Assembly: GCA_002492075.1 (NCBI GenBank)
Contig: DKXD01000086.1
Span: 1 to 8,645 of the forward strand
Direction: 5' to 3'
DNA length: 8,645 nucleotides
Source of the DNA: Ruminococcaceae bacterium UBA7135
GTDB taxonomy: Bacteria > Bacillota > Clostridia > Oscillospirales > Ruminococcaceae
The notes below the pieces were generated by a model that saw only the letters and a list, made by a program, of their open reading frames with translations, was not told the DNA's origin and made no database searches. Position numbers and translations under genes: made by a program. This document shows positions 1 through 5,920 of the stretch, one piece after another (position 1 is the stretch's first letter; each line of letters starts with the position of its first letter).

Positions 1-12
1 AAAAGCTTTAAC

Positions 13-41
13 GTTTTCTCCCCGCGAAGCGGGGAGAAAAC
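13..41. repeat. Perfect intergenic palindrome (13-bp arms), copy 1
   Basis: Arm GTTTTCTCCCCGC (13-25) is followed by a GAA loop (26-28) and the exact complementary arm (29-41). The right arm ends in AAAAC on either strand, so there is no clear U-tract beyond the arms as in a classic intrinsic terminator. It lies 10 bases before the ribosome binding site of the first gene. It could be a 5'-leader hairpin of that gene, a transcript end of an upstream gene outside the window, or a REP-like dispersed element. A closely related palindrome at 5851-5881 favours the last reading. Confidence 0.75.
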
Positions 42-50
42 AATAAACTC

Positions 51-57
51 AAGGAGG
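51..57 (+). promoter_or_regulatory. Ribosome binding site of the TerD-domain gene
   Basis: AAGGAGG matches the anti-Shine-Dalgarno consensus and ends 11 bases before the ATG at 69. The spacing is at the long end of the usual range, but there is no closer in-frame start. Confidence 0.7.
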
Positions 58-68
58 CTACCGGGCTT

Positions 69-1430
69 ATGGAACTGAACGAGCTTATTTCCCGCGCCGC
101 CCCGAACAGCGAGGTTATCCTGCCTTCCGGGGAGTTCGAGGGACCGCTTGTAATAAATAAGCCCTTGCGGCTGAGAGGAAAAAACACCACCGTCTGGGCA
201 AAGCGCTCGCCCGTTATCAAGGTGACGTCCGGCGGCGTAACGCTTTCCGATATTCGCGCGGAGATAACCGAAGGCAGCATTGAAGAACCGGCGATAACCG
301 CCGATTTTATGACGGCGGCAAGCAATGTTGAGGTGTTGGGGCGCGTTTCGGGGTTCGGAGCGGAAGATGGATTTTTCGATATCCCGCGAACGATAGAACT
401 TGGCAAATTTCCTGCCGACAGCGAAAATTCTTTTAAGCTTGAAGTAAACGTTCCGGCGAGAACGGAAATAATCTGCGAAATGCGCGAGGTGAAATTCACT
501 CCGAATGTGCTGAACACGGGACGAAACGAGCTTACGATAACGATAAGCGGAATTTCGGCACAGACGTTTTTGTACGCCGAAACGCTGTTCAGATCGCAGT
601 TCACGCGGAGGGTCTACCTCACGGGCAGACCCGACCCGAACGCGGAACGTGCGGTTTTAAGGCAGATATACAGCGCTCCCCGAAGAGAAGCTGTATCGGT
701 GCCCGCAAGCTCGCCGCAATTAAGCGAACGCGCCGTTGAAACGGCGGCGCAGGCTATCCGCGAGATAATGCACGGTTCGCCAGATCGGACATCAGCGCAA
801 AACAGCGCCGCACAAACAGCGGTTCAAAGCACTATGACGCAAAACGCCGCAACGGACGTAATACCCATGGCGGGCAGACAAGTTGCCGAGCCGCAAAACC
901 CGAACCTGCCGCCGCTTGATATGAAGCGGGGGCAGCGCGTGGGTCTATCGCAGTACCTCGGCAGCAAGTTTACGGTACGGTTTTCGGCGAACGCGCCGCG
1001 CGGCGTGGAGATCGACCCCTATGTGTTCCTGCTGCAAACAGGAGATCGCGCTGTCGGTGACGAGGGGCTGATATTCTTCGGCAACAACGTTTCCCAAAAC
1101 GGCGAGGTGCGGTATTTCCCCGAGGACGGACGCGTTGAAATAAATCTAGCAAAGGTCTCTTCTCAAATACAAAAGATCGCGCTGGCATATTCTATTTATG
1201 ACGGCGGCGCGGCAAAAAATTTCCGCACGGTCGGCTCGCCGAGAGTGTCTCTTTTATCTGGCGGCGAGCGCGTGACGTTCACTATGGACGGGCTATCCGA
1301 GGAAGCTACCATAGTGGCTATGGAATTCTACCTCTACAAAGGCGAGTGGAAAATATCGGCGGTGGGCGCGGGCTTCAAGGACGGACTTGCAAAGCTCTGC
1401 AACCGCTACGGAATTGAAGTCGAGGGTTGA
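69..1430 (+). CDS. Mosaic TerD-domain protein with beta-helix-like N-terminus
   Basis: The protein has 453 residues and is probably cytoplasmic, since no signal peptide or membrane segment is visible. The C-terminal part (about 285-450) is a divergent TerD domain. It shows the VEIDPYVFLL strand, GLIFFGN, an SQNG turn, a VEINL-AKV stretch, IYDGGAAKNF and a terminal GEWKISAVGAGFKDGL block, which matches the TerD family's W-K-(F/I)-x-A-(I/V)-G-x-G ending. Residues about 13-65 alternate short hydrophobic strands and glycines like a right-handed beta-helix. Residues about 105-187 look like a beta-sandwich. Residues 200-284 are an Ala/Gln/Ser/Pro-rich linker. The acidic calcium-binding loop typical of TerD (GD...GDDE) is absent: residues 348-357 read RYFPEDGRVE. 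TerD proteins are calcium-binding stress proteins of the tellurite-resistance system. This gene is first in a three-gene cassette with YceG and TelA, 49 bases before the next start. The C-terminal call is firm. The N-terminal folds are inferred from pattern only. Confidence 0.82.
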   Translation: MELNELISRAAPNSEVILPSGEFEGPLVINKPLRLRGKNTTVWAKRSPVIKVTSGGVTLSDIRAEITEGSIEEPAITADFMTAASNVEVLGRVSGFGAEDGFFDIPRTIELGKFPADSENSFKLEVNVPARTEIICEMREVKFTPNVLNTGRNELTITISGISAQTFLYAETLFRSQFTRRVYLTGRPDPNAERAVLRQIYSAPRREAVSVPASSPQLSERAVETAAQAIREIMHGSPDRTSAQNSAAQTAVQSTMTQNAATDVIPMAGRQVAEPQNPNLPPLDMKRGQRVGLSQYLGSKFTVRFSANAPRGVEIDPYVFLLQTGDRAVGDEGLIFFGNNVSQNGEVRYFPEDGRVEINLAKVSSQIQKIALAYSIYDGGAAKNFRTVGSPRVSLLSGGERVTFTMDGLSEEATIVAMEFYLYKGEWKISAVGAGFKDGLAKLCNRYGIEVEG

Positions 1431-1460
1431 CAAAGCGCCGAAAGGAAAAACATCACAATA

Positions 1461-1468
1461 AAGGACGG
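1461..1468 (+). promoter_or_regulatory. Weak ribosome binding site of the YceG-family gene
   Basis: AAGGACGG is an imperfect Shine-Dalgarno sequence ending 11 bases before the ATG at 1480. A GAG at 1474-1476 is too close to be optimal. The site is clearly poorer than that of telA. Confidence 0.45.
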
Positions 1469-1479
1469 AACTTGAGAAA

Positions 1480-3654
1480 ATGGCACAGCAGGAGTTCACG
1501 AGATATGTAGGGTATGACGATCCCGACGGGTTTCGAGGTTTTCTGATAGATCAGTATGTCGGGGTGCAGAAAAACGGACTGTTCTTTAAGGAGAAGCTGC
1601 CCGCGGCGACTACCGACGACATATCAAAGGCGGCGCAATACACCGCCGCAAGCTTTGACAGCGCCGCCGACATAAAAAAGGCGCTGGATATGTGGCTTGC
1701 CGCGGAGAACATTCCCGCGGACAGCGCCGCCATAGCCGAGGTAACAGCTCAGGCGGTCAAGGACTGCGGAGTCAATAAAAAGAACACCTATTTCGTTATG
1801 CTGTGCTGGCTGATGAAATACCTCGGCAAGCGCCCGAACGCGGTGCTGTTCGTCGGCTCGGCGACGCTTAAGGAGCTGTATTTTCTGTATATGCTCCACG
1901 CGGCGGGAGTTCGGGTGACGCTTGTAAGCTACGGGCTTGACAAGGACTTTGAAAAGCTCCCGTACAAAAGCAAGATATACATTAAGGACGGCAAGCAAAA
2001 GGCTCCGATACAGATCGACTTCGAGAAGATAGATTTGTCAAAGGAAGCAAAGCTCTCGGAAATGAGGGCGGCGGCAAGCCACGTTTCGGGGCTTGTAAAA
2101 CGTATGGACACCTCGGCGGCGGGCATATTCGAGGACGTTATCAAGGACAGGAAGTCTCGCGTTATACAAAGCGGCGGCGTATACTCCGAGGACGGCGAGA
2201 TCCCCGTATACTGCGCGGCGCTTGTGGGCTACGAAGACGAGACGGTATACACAAATATGCTTGTGAAGTTCAAGGAGAGCTTTGCGGGACTTAAAAAACA
2301 GCTGATCTTTATTGAGAAAACCCTTGATAATCCAAATGCCGAGGAAGTCAGAGCGCTTGGCACAGTTCCGCGGACAAGCACCGCGGATATGATAGACGCG
2401 CTGGCAATGCTTATAGACCTCAAAGGCGACAAAACCAGAACGGCGCTTGCTCAAAAGGCTTTGCGGGAACTGCTGGGCGAGTTGAACACGGGCAATCAAA
2501 CAGTAGTGTTCAATTATGGCAACAAGTTCATCACCTGGCTTTACCGCTGCACGCAGGCGCGGAAATATTCCGTGCTGTATGAGGACATACCCGTTGTGCT
2601 GTACTACGGCGACATCTCGCAGTCGGAGGTGTATTTCCTTAACTTTATGACGCAATGCGGGTTTGATGTGGTGTACATTTCGCCGAACAAAATCAACTTG
2701 AAAACGGTCGTTGATAAGAACTTGAACGGTCTTATGCAGATATTCGAGCTGCCGCAAACGAAAGAAAGCGGCACATACCCCACCAAGGCGATAAAGACCA
2801 AAGTTGCAACGGTGGCTTACAACGCCGAGCGCGACCTCGACACCATGCTTTACGGCGGCGACACGGGAATTTACAGAAGCTTTCAGTTTCCGAACAGCCA
2901 AAGCGTCACGCTGAAAACCACGTTTGAGGAAATATCGATATTGTGGAAGCAGGAGGCGCGGTTCAGAACGGGCTTCACAACGTCGGGCAATCTGGTTTCC
3001 GTGCCGAATATTTTCGCGAAGATAAGCGGCGTTGAGGACGGCAATATGAATGCGTATTGGGACGATGTGCGAGACAAGCTCACTCCCGAAACGATACTGA
3101 TAGTCAAGAAGCCCAACCCCTCCGAAAACGCGGGCTGCGATCTTTCGGCATATCGGCAGTTCTACCGCAACGGAGAGATCGACACGGAAAAACTTAAAGC
3201 CTCGACGCTGAACAAATACAGCTATCTTCCTGACAGAATACAGGATATGCTGTTCTATAAGCTGCAGGAGACCGTCTCAAGTAACTTCATAAAGCTGCAG
3301 GGCGACGAGCTGATGTGCAGCGTTCTGCATTTCGGAATGAACCTCGGCAAAGACTTTTTGCAGCTGGTGCAGCGGTTCGATTTCACGAAAACGATCCCGA
3401 AGCTTATTTACATTGACGCCGTCGAGGACACGTTCACGCTGTCCGAATGCATACAGACCGTGATGTGCAACCTTATCGGCTTTGATGTGCTTATTTACAC
3501 ACCCACGGGCTATAAGAACATAGAAACGTTCGTATCGGTAGACGCGTTCGAGGAGCATATAATGAACCAGTTCGTTTATCAGACAGAGGTGCCGAAGTTC
3601 AAGATACCATCCGCGAAAAAGGGCGGCGGGCTGTTCGGAAGGCTGTTCGGATAA
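1480..3654 (+). CDS. yceG: YceG-family Ter-system protein, enlarged three-unit form
   Basis: This 724-residue soluble protein belongs to the YceG family, which accompanies TelA and TerD in Firmicutes stress and tellurite-resistance loci. Its reaction is unknown. Comparative genomics has proposed a role in making or handling a metabolite. The family call rests on the C-terminal IGFDVLIYTPTGYKNIE block (666-682), the LYYGD...GFDVVYISPNK block (374-404) and the position between TerD and TelA genes. Hydrophobic strand-helix-strand patterns recur three times: PNAVLFVG to GVRVTLVSYG (119-152), PVVLYYGD to GFDVVYIS (371-401) and PKLIYID to GFDVLIYT (640-674). These suggest Rossmann-like alpha/beta cores. 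From memory, the Bacillus subtilis protein is roughly 540 residues, so this one seems to carry one additional unit. It ends in a basic, glycine-rich tail, KKGGGLFGRLFG (713-724), that could contact a membrane or partner. The start at 1480 has a weak ribosome binding site (AAGGACGG, 1461-1468). Isoleucine is mostly ATA, unlike in telA. Confidence 0.85.
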   Translation: MAQQEFTRYVGYDDPDGFRGFLIDQYVGVQKNGLFFKEKLPAATTDDISKAAQYTAASFDSAADIKKALDMWLAAENIPADSAAIAEVTAQAVKDCGVNKKNTYFVMLCWLMKYLGKRPNAVLFVGSATLKELYFLYMLHAAGVRVTLVSYGLDKDFEKLPYKSKIYIKDGKQKAPIQIDFEKIDLSKEAKLSEMRAAASHVSGLVKRMDTSAAGIFEDVIKDRKSRVIQSGGVYSEDGEIPVYCAALVGYEDETVYTNMLVKFKESFAGLKKQLIFIEKTLDNPNAEEVRALGTVPRTSTADMIDALAMLIDLKGDKTRTALAQKALRELLGELNTGNQTVVFNYGNKFITWLYRCTQARKYSVLYEDIPVVLYYGDISQSEVYFLNFMTQCGFDVVYISPNKINLKTVVDKNLNGLMQIFELPQTKESGTYPTKAIKTKVATVAYNAERDLDTMLYGGDTGIYRSFQFPNSQSVTLKTTFEEISILWKQEARFRTGFTTSGNLVSVPNIFAKISGVEDGNMNAYWDDVRDKLTPETILIVKKPNPSENAGCDLSAYRQFYRNGEIDTEKLKASTLNKYSYLPDRIQDMLFYKLQETVSSNFIKLQGDELMCSVLHFGMNLGKDFLQLVQRFDFTKTIPKLIYIDAVEDTFTLSECIQTVMCNLIGFDVLIYTPTGYKNIETFVSVDAFEEHIMNQFVYQTEVPKFKIPSAKKGGGLFGRLFG
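1501..3651 (+). repeat. Three tandem protein-level repeat units within YceG
   Basis: Unit starts are marked by VGYDD (residues 10-14), VGYED (249-253) and SGVED (516-520), that is nucleotides 1507, 2224 and 3025. Each is followed at 115-129 residues by a hydrophobic strand ending in G126, G377 or D646. A helix then begins with Glu (E132, E383, E656), and a Gly lies exactly 11 residues later (G143, G394, G667) before a second strand. Units 1 and 2 also share a D-T-x(0-3)-G-I segment (210-216 and 461-464) and a proline strand before the next boundary (IPVYCAALVG and VPNIFAKISG). Unit 3 ends at the C-terminus and lacks that second part. The repeats are divergent and show no obvious DNA-level identity, so the duplication is old. 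Confidence 0.7.
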
Positions 3655-3756
3655 CGGAGCTATCATCGGCGCACTTTACCATATATGAAATTTTGGGAAT
3701 CAAGCGGCGGTCGACTTAAAGCTTGTTCACAGATTTTTATAAACGAAAACTTAATC

Positions 3757-3762
3757 AGGAGG
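3757..3762 (+). promoter_or_regulatory. Strong ribosome binding site fixing the telA start
   Basis: AGGAGG lies 8 bases before the ATG at 3771, an ideal spacing. It decides against an in-frame ATG at 3723 that would add 16 residues. Those residues would be encoded by the leader and by the ribosome binding site itself. Confidence 0.9.
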
Positions 3763-3770
3763 AAATTACA

Positions 3771-4949
3771 ATGGGATTACAATTCACACCGGGAGCAGGC
3801 GTTCAGCCGCAGGCACAGCCTGAGGTACAGGCCGAGGGCGCGACCGTTGCCGCAGCAGCACCGTCGCCCGCGGCGACCGTTCTTGACGCGAAGATCGAGG
3901 AAGCAAAGAACTTCAACATCGTGGTCAAGGCTGATGAGATCAAGCAGCAGCTCGCGACAAGCGAGGAGATCGACAAGCTGGTTTCCACCATCAATGTAAA
4001 CGATCCGAATACCATAGTTAAGTTCGGCTCGGAAGCAGCAGACCAGATATCCGCTGCGTCCGATCAGGTTTTGAACTCCATGAGTATTCAGCAGATAAAC
4101 GATACCGGCGTTATGATGAAAAACCTCGCGGCTATTATGGATCAGTTTGACGCAAAGGAGCTTGAGGACAAGCCGGGTCTGTTCGCGAAGCTGAAAAAGA
4201 ACATCGAGAAGATACTCAACAAGTACGATACCATGGGCAAGGAGATCGACAAGATATACGTTCAGCTTAAAGGCTATGAGACCGAAATTGAACAGGCTAA
4301 CACAAAGCTTGACAATATGTATGAAGCGAACATCGGCTACTATCAGCAGCTCGTGAAGTATATCATGGCGGGCGAGCAGGGCGTTAAAGAGCTTGATCAG
4401 TATATCGCCGACTATCAGCAGAAGATCGCCGCAAACCCCGACGACCACGCGCTTTCCATGGACTTGTCAAATCTTCAGCAGATGAGAGAAATGCTCGATC
4501 AGCGCGTTATGGACTTGAAGATTGCCGAGAATGTAGCGCTTCAGACAGTTCCCATGCTGAAAACAATGGAATACTCCAACCTTAATCTGGTGCGCAAGAT
4601 AAACTCCGCGTTTATCATCACGATGCCCGTGTTCAAGCAGTCGCTGGCGCAGGCTATCATGCTCAAGCGCCAGAGAATACAGGCGGAAAGCATGAAGGCT
4701 CTTGACGAAAAGACCAACGAACTGCTTATCAAGAACGCGCAGAATACCGTGGAGCAGTCCAAGATGATAGCGCAGATGTCCGCATCGTCCTCTATCAAGG
4801 TAGAAACCTTGCAGCAGACATGGCAGACTATCGTCAACGGTATCGACGAGGTTCAGGCTATTCAGAACGAAGCGAAAGCTAAGCGCGTTGAGGACGCGAA
4901 GGCACTTGAAGATATCAAGGCGGACTACAAAAAGCGTATGAAAGCATAA
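3771..4949 (+). CDS. telA: TelA, toxic anion resistance family protein
   Basis: The protein has 392 residues and matches the TelA family (relatives: plasmid KlaA/TelA and Bacillus YceH), which is associated with tellurite, cell-envelope stress and antimicrobial resistance. Its molecular activity is unknown. Residues 1-38 form a Pro/Ala/Gln-rich disordered head. The rest is almost entirely helical. A KPGLF-AKLKKNIEKILNKYD segment (134-153) leads into long coiled-coil helices (about 155-260). These are followed by the family-typical YSNLNLVRKINSAFIITMPVFKQ block (268-290), split here as YSNLNLVRKIN and SAFIITMPVFKQ, then RQRIQAESMKALDEKTNELL and a Lys/Glu-rich C-terminal helix. No membrane segment is visible, so it is probably a cytosolic scaffold. 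The gene follows yceG after 116 bases, a longer gap than between the first two genes, and has the best ribosome binding site of the cassette. By hand count 19 of 32 Ile codons are ATC, suggesting high expression. Isolated resistance to a particular ion cannot be claimed. Confidence 0.95.
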   Translation: MGLQFTPGAGVQPQAQPEVQAEGATVAAAAPSPAATVLDAKIEEAKNFNIVVKADEIKQQLATSEEIDKLVSTINVNDPNTIVKFGSEAADQISAASDQVLNSMSIQQINDTGVMMKNLAAIMDQFDAKELEDKPGLFAKLKKNIEKILNKYDTMGKEIDKIYVQLKGYETEIEQANTKLDNMYEANIGYYQQLVKYIMAGEQGVKELDQYIADYQQKIAANPDDHALSMDLSNLQQMREMLDQRVMDLKIAENVALQTVPMLKTMEYSNLNLVRKINSAFIITMPVFKQSLAQAIMLKRQRIQAESMKALDEKTNELLIKNAQNTVEQSKMIAQMSASSSIKVETLQQTWQTIVNGIDEVQAIQNEAKAKRVEDAKALEDIKADYKKRMKA

Positions 4950-4971
4950 TGCTTTTGACACACATGATACA

Positions 4972-4998
4972 AAACGCTCCCCATTTCGAGGAGCGTTT
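4972..4998. terminator. Shared hairpin between convergent telA and LRR genes
   Basis: The 9-bp arms AAACGCTCC (4972-4980) and GGAGCGTTT (4990-4998) enclose a 9-base loop. The hairpin lies 22 bases after the telA stop and 2 bases beyond the stop of the opposing gene. On the plus strand the stem runs into TTTAGTTATT, and on the minus strand into TTTTG, so both U-tracts are short. Its position in the only gap between two convergent genes makes a bidirectional terminator likely. Confidence 0.75.
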
Positions 4999-5000
4999 AG

Positions 5001-5798
5001 TTATTCCAAATCAAAATTATCCGTCAAATTCGGGAAATGTTCGTTTTTGTACTTCAAAACCGCCGCCGTGACCTCGGGGTCGCCTTTTTTGATCGAGTAA
5101 TCCAGCAGTTCGGGGAAAGTATTCTCGTCGATCGCCAACTCCAAAAAGCTCAAAAACCTTTCCTTATCAAAGTCAAGCACAGCCATTGCGGAGCGAGGCT
5201 TATGTGCCTTGAAGTAATCGATAAACGCAGAATAACACACATAAAACTCCGAATTGTGCAGTTTATAAATTCCCGGCAGACGTACAAGCATTGCGTACAT
5301 GCGGTTGCGAATCTCATCGGGGCTTATGTCTTTCAAGTGAAAAACCGCCCTATCAAAAGCCGCAATGTCAAATTTTCCGTTTTGAAAGCACCCTCTTATA
5401 CTTTGAAAAATTTCGGGATAAAAGAAAAACTCCTCGTGAGTATCATCGTTTTCGTTCAATATTTCCACGAACGCTTTATTGATATGAATAGCGGTACCCC
5501 AATAATTTTCCGCGCTCGTTTTTGAGTAAACGTAAACGGGACCGCAGCCCGCAAACGCGCCGTTTCCAAATTCGTAAATGTATTTCAAGTTAATTTCTTC
5601 GAGATTTTTACAGCCTTTAAAAGCGTTTGTTTCGATTTTCACAACGCTTTTCGGCAAGACCACACGCTTAAAATTCGTTTCCCGAAACGCGCCCTTGCCT
5701 ATTGCCCTAACACCGCTCGGCACTTCAAAAAAGTCCTCGCCGTCGTCATACGCTTTTGTCATAACAGTGCCGTTTACAATGTATTTTTTATCCGACAT
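5001..5798 (-). CDS. BspA-like leucine-rich-repeat protein with helical C-terminus
   Basis: The protein has 265 residues with no signal peptide, so it is probably cytoplasmic although many BspA-type LRR proteins are secreted. Residues about 24-86 contain about three LRR_5-type repeats, recognisable by IGKGAF, IETNAF and FGNGAF spaced by GC-N-L and hydrophobic strands. Residues 87-135 form a transition. The remainder is helical and ends in an ankyrin-like helix pair, LLDYSIKKGDPEVTAAVLKY (231-250), seen in many proteins of clostridial gut bacteria. The function is unknown; a protein-binding role is inferred from the fold. The start at 5798 is preferred because GGGTGA lies 5 bases upstream. The ATG at 5828 would add ten residues and has no ribosome binding site. 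The gene is visibly A+T-richer in places: the 60-base lines from 5401 and 5581 are about 33% and 28% G+C by hand count, against 62% for the line from 7141. It follows the aminopeptidase gene by 111 bases. Confidence 0.78.
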   Translation of the reverse strand: MSDKKYIVNGTVMTKAYDDGEDFFEVPSGVRAIGKGAFRETNFKRVVLPKSVVKIETNAFKGCKNLEEINLKYIYEFGNGAFAGCGPVYVYSKTSAENYWGTAIHINKAFVEILNENDDTHEEFFFYPEIFQSIRGCFQNGKFDIAAFDRAVFHLKDISPDEIRNRMYAMLVRLPGIYKLHNSEFYVCYSAFIDYFKAHKPRSAMAVLDFDKERFLSFLELAIDENTFPELLDYSIKKGDPEVTAAVLKYKNEHFPNLTDNFDLE

Positions 5799-5803
5799 TA
5801 AAG

Positions 5804-5809
5804 TCACCC
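5804..5809 (-). promoter_or_regulatory. Ribosome binding site fixing the LRR gene start
   Basis: GGGTGA on the minus strand contains GGTGA, complementary to the 16S rRNA 3' end, 5 bases before the ATG at 5798. Nothing comparable precedes the alternative ATG at 5828. Confidence 0.6.
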
Positions 5810-5850
5810 GGTAATACTGATTTCTCATTTAAAGCAGACACATTATCTTA

Positions 5851-5881
5851 TTTTCTCTCCCGCTACGCGGGGGAGAGAAAA
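5851..5881. repeat. Intergenic palindrome, copy 2
   Basis: Outer arms TTTTCTCT (5851-5858) and AGAGAAAA (5874-5881) pair, as do inner arms CCCGC (5859-5863) and GCGGG (5867-5871), around a TAC loop with two unpaired G (5872-5873). Read on the minus strand it starts GTTTTCTCTCCCC and closely resembles the palindrome at 13-41. No U-tract follows on either strand. It sits between the aminopeptidase and LRR genes and may be a dispersed REP-like element, an mRNA stabiliser or an attenuator. Confidence 0.75.
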
Positions 5882-5902
5882 CATTGTGATCTTCATATTG
5901 AG

Positions 5903-5920
5903 AACCGATTTAGATCGGTT
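5903..5920 (-). terminator. Small hairpin over the stop codon of the aminopeptidase gene
   Basis: The 7-bp arms AACCGAT and ATCGGTT enclose a 4-base loop (5910-5913). On the minus strand this loop reads CTAA and contains the TAA stop of the aminopeptidase gene. No U-run follows on the minus strand (CTCAATATG), so termination activity is doubtful. It could instead protect the mRNA 3' end. Confidence 0.35.

Noticed and set aside
2..9. Eight-base palindrome AAAGCTTT at the window edge
   Set aside because: It is too short to distinguish from chance, and its context is cut by the window edge.
2038..2901. Long open frame of 287 codons on the minus strand inside yceG
   Set aside because: It lies fully antisense to a well-supported gene. 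Its product is rich in Arg, His and Val without recognisable motifs, as expected from the shadow of a G+C-biased third codon position.
3711..3740. Possible promoter before telA (TCGACT and TTTTAT, 18 bases apart)
   Set aside because: Both hexamers are poor matches to the sigma-A consensus. A separate telA promoter is possible but not supported by this sequence.
3685..3999. Open frame of 104 codons on the plus strand overlapping the telA start
   Set aside because: Beyond the leader it reads telA in another frame, giving an Arg/Ser-rich sequence with no ribosome binding site.
3777..4448. Open frame of 223 codons on the minus strand inside telA
   Set aside because: It is antisense to the firmly identified TelA. 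The Leu/Val-rich product mirrors Lys/Asn/Gln codons of the helical protein.
69..4949. Reading the Ter cassette as a phage-defence or metabolite-biosynthesis island
   Set aside because: No nuclease, ATP-grasp, HAD or phosphoribosyltransferase partner and no mobile-element gene is visible in the window, so the wider claim is not supported.
5842..5847. GATAAT on the minus strand as a -10 box for the LRR gene
   Set aside because: It matches five of six -10 bases, but no -35 box lies at 16-18 bases upstream. That region is the palindrome itself.
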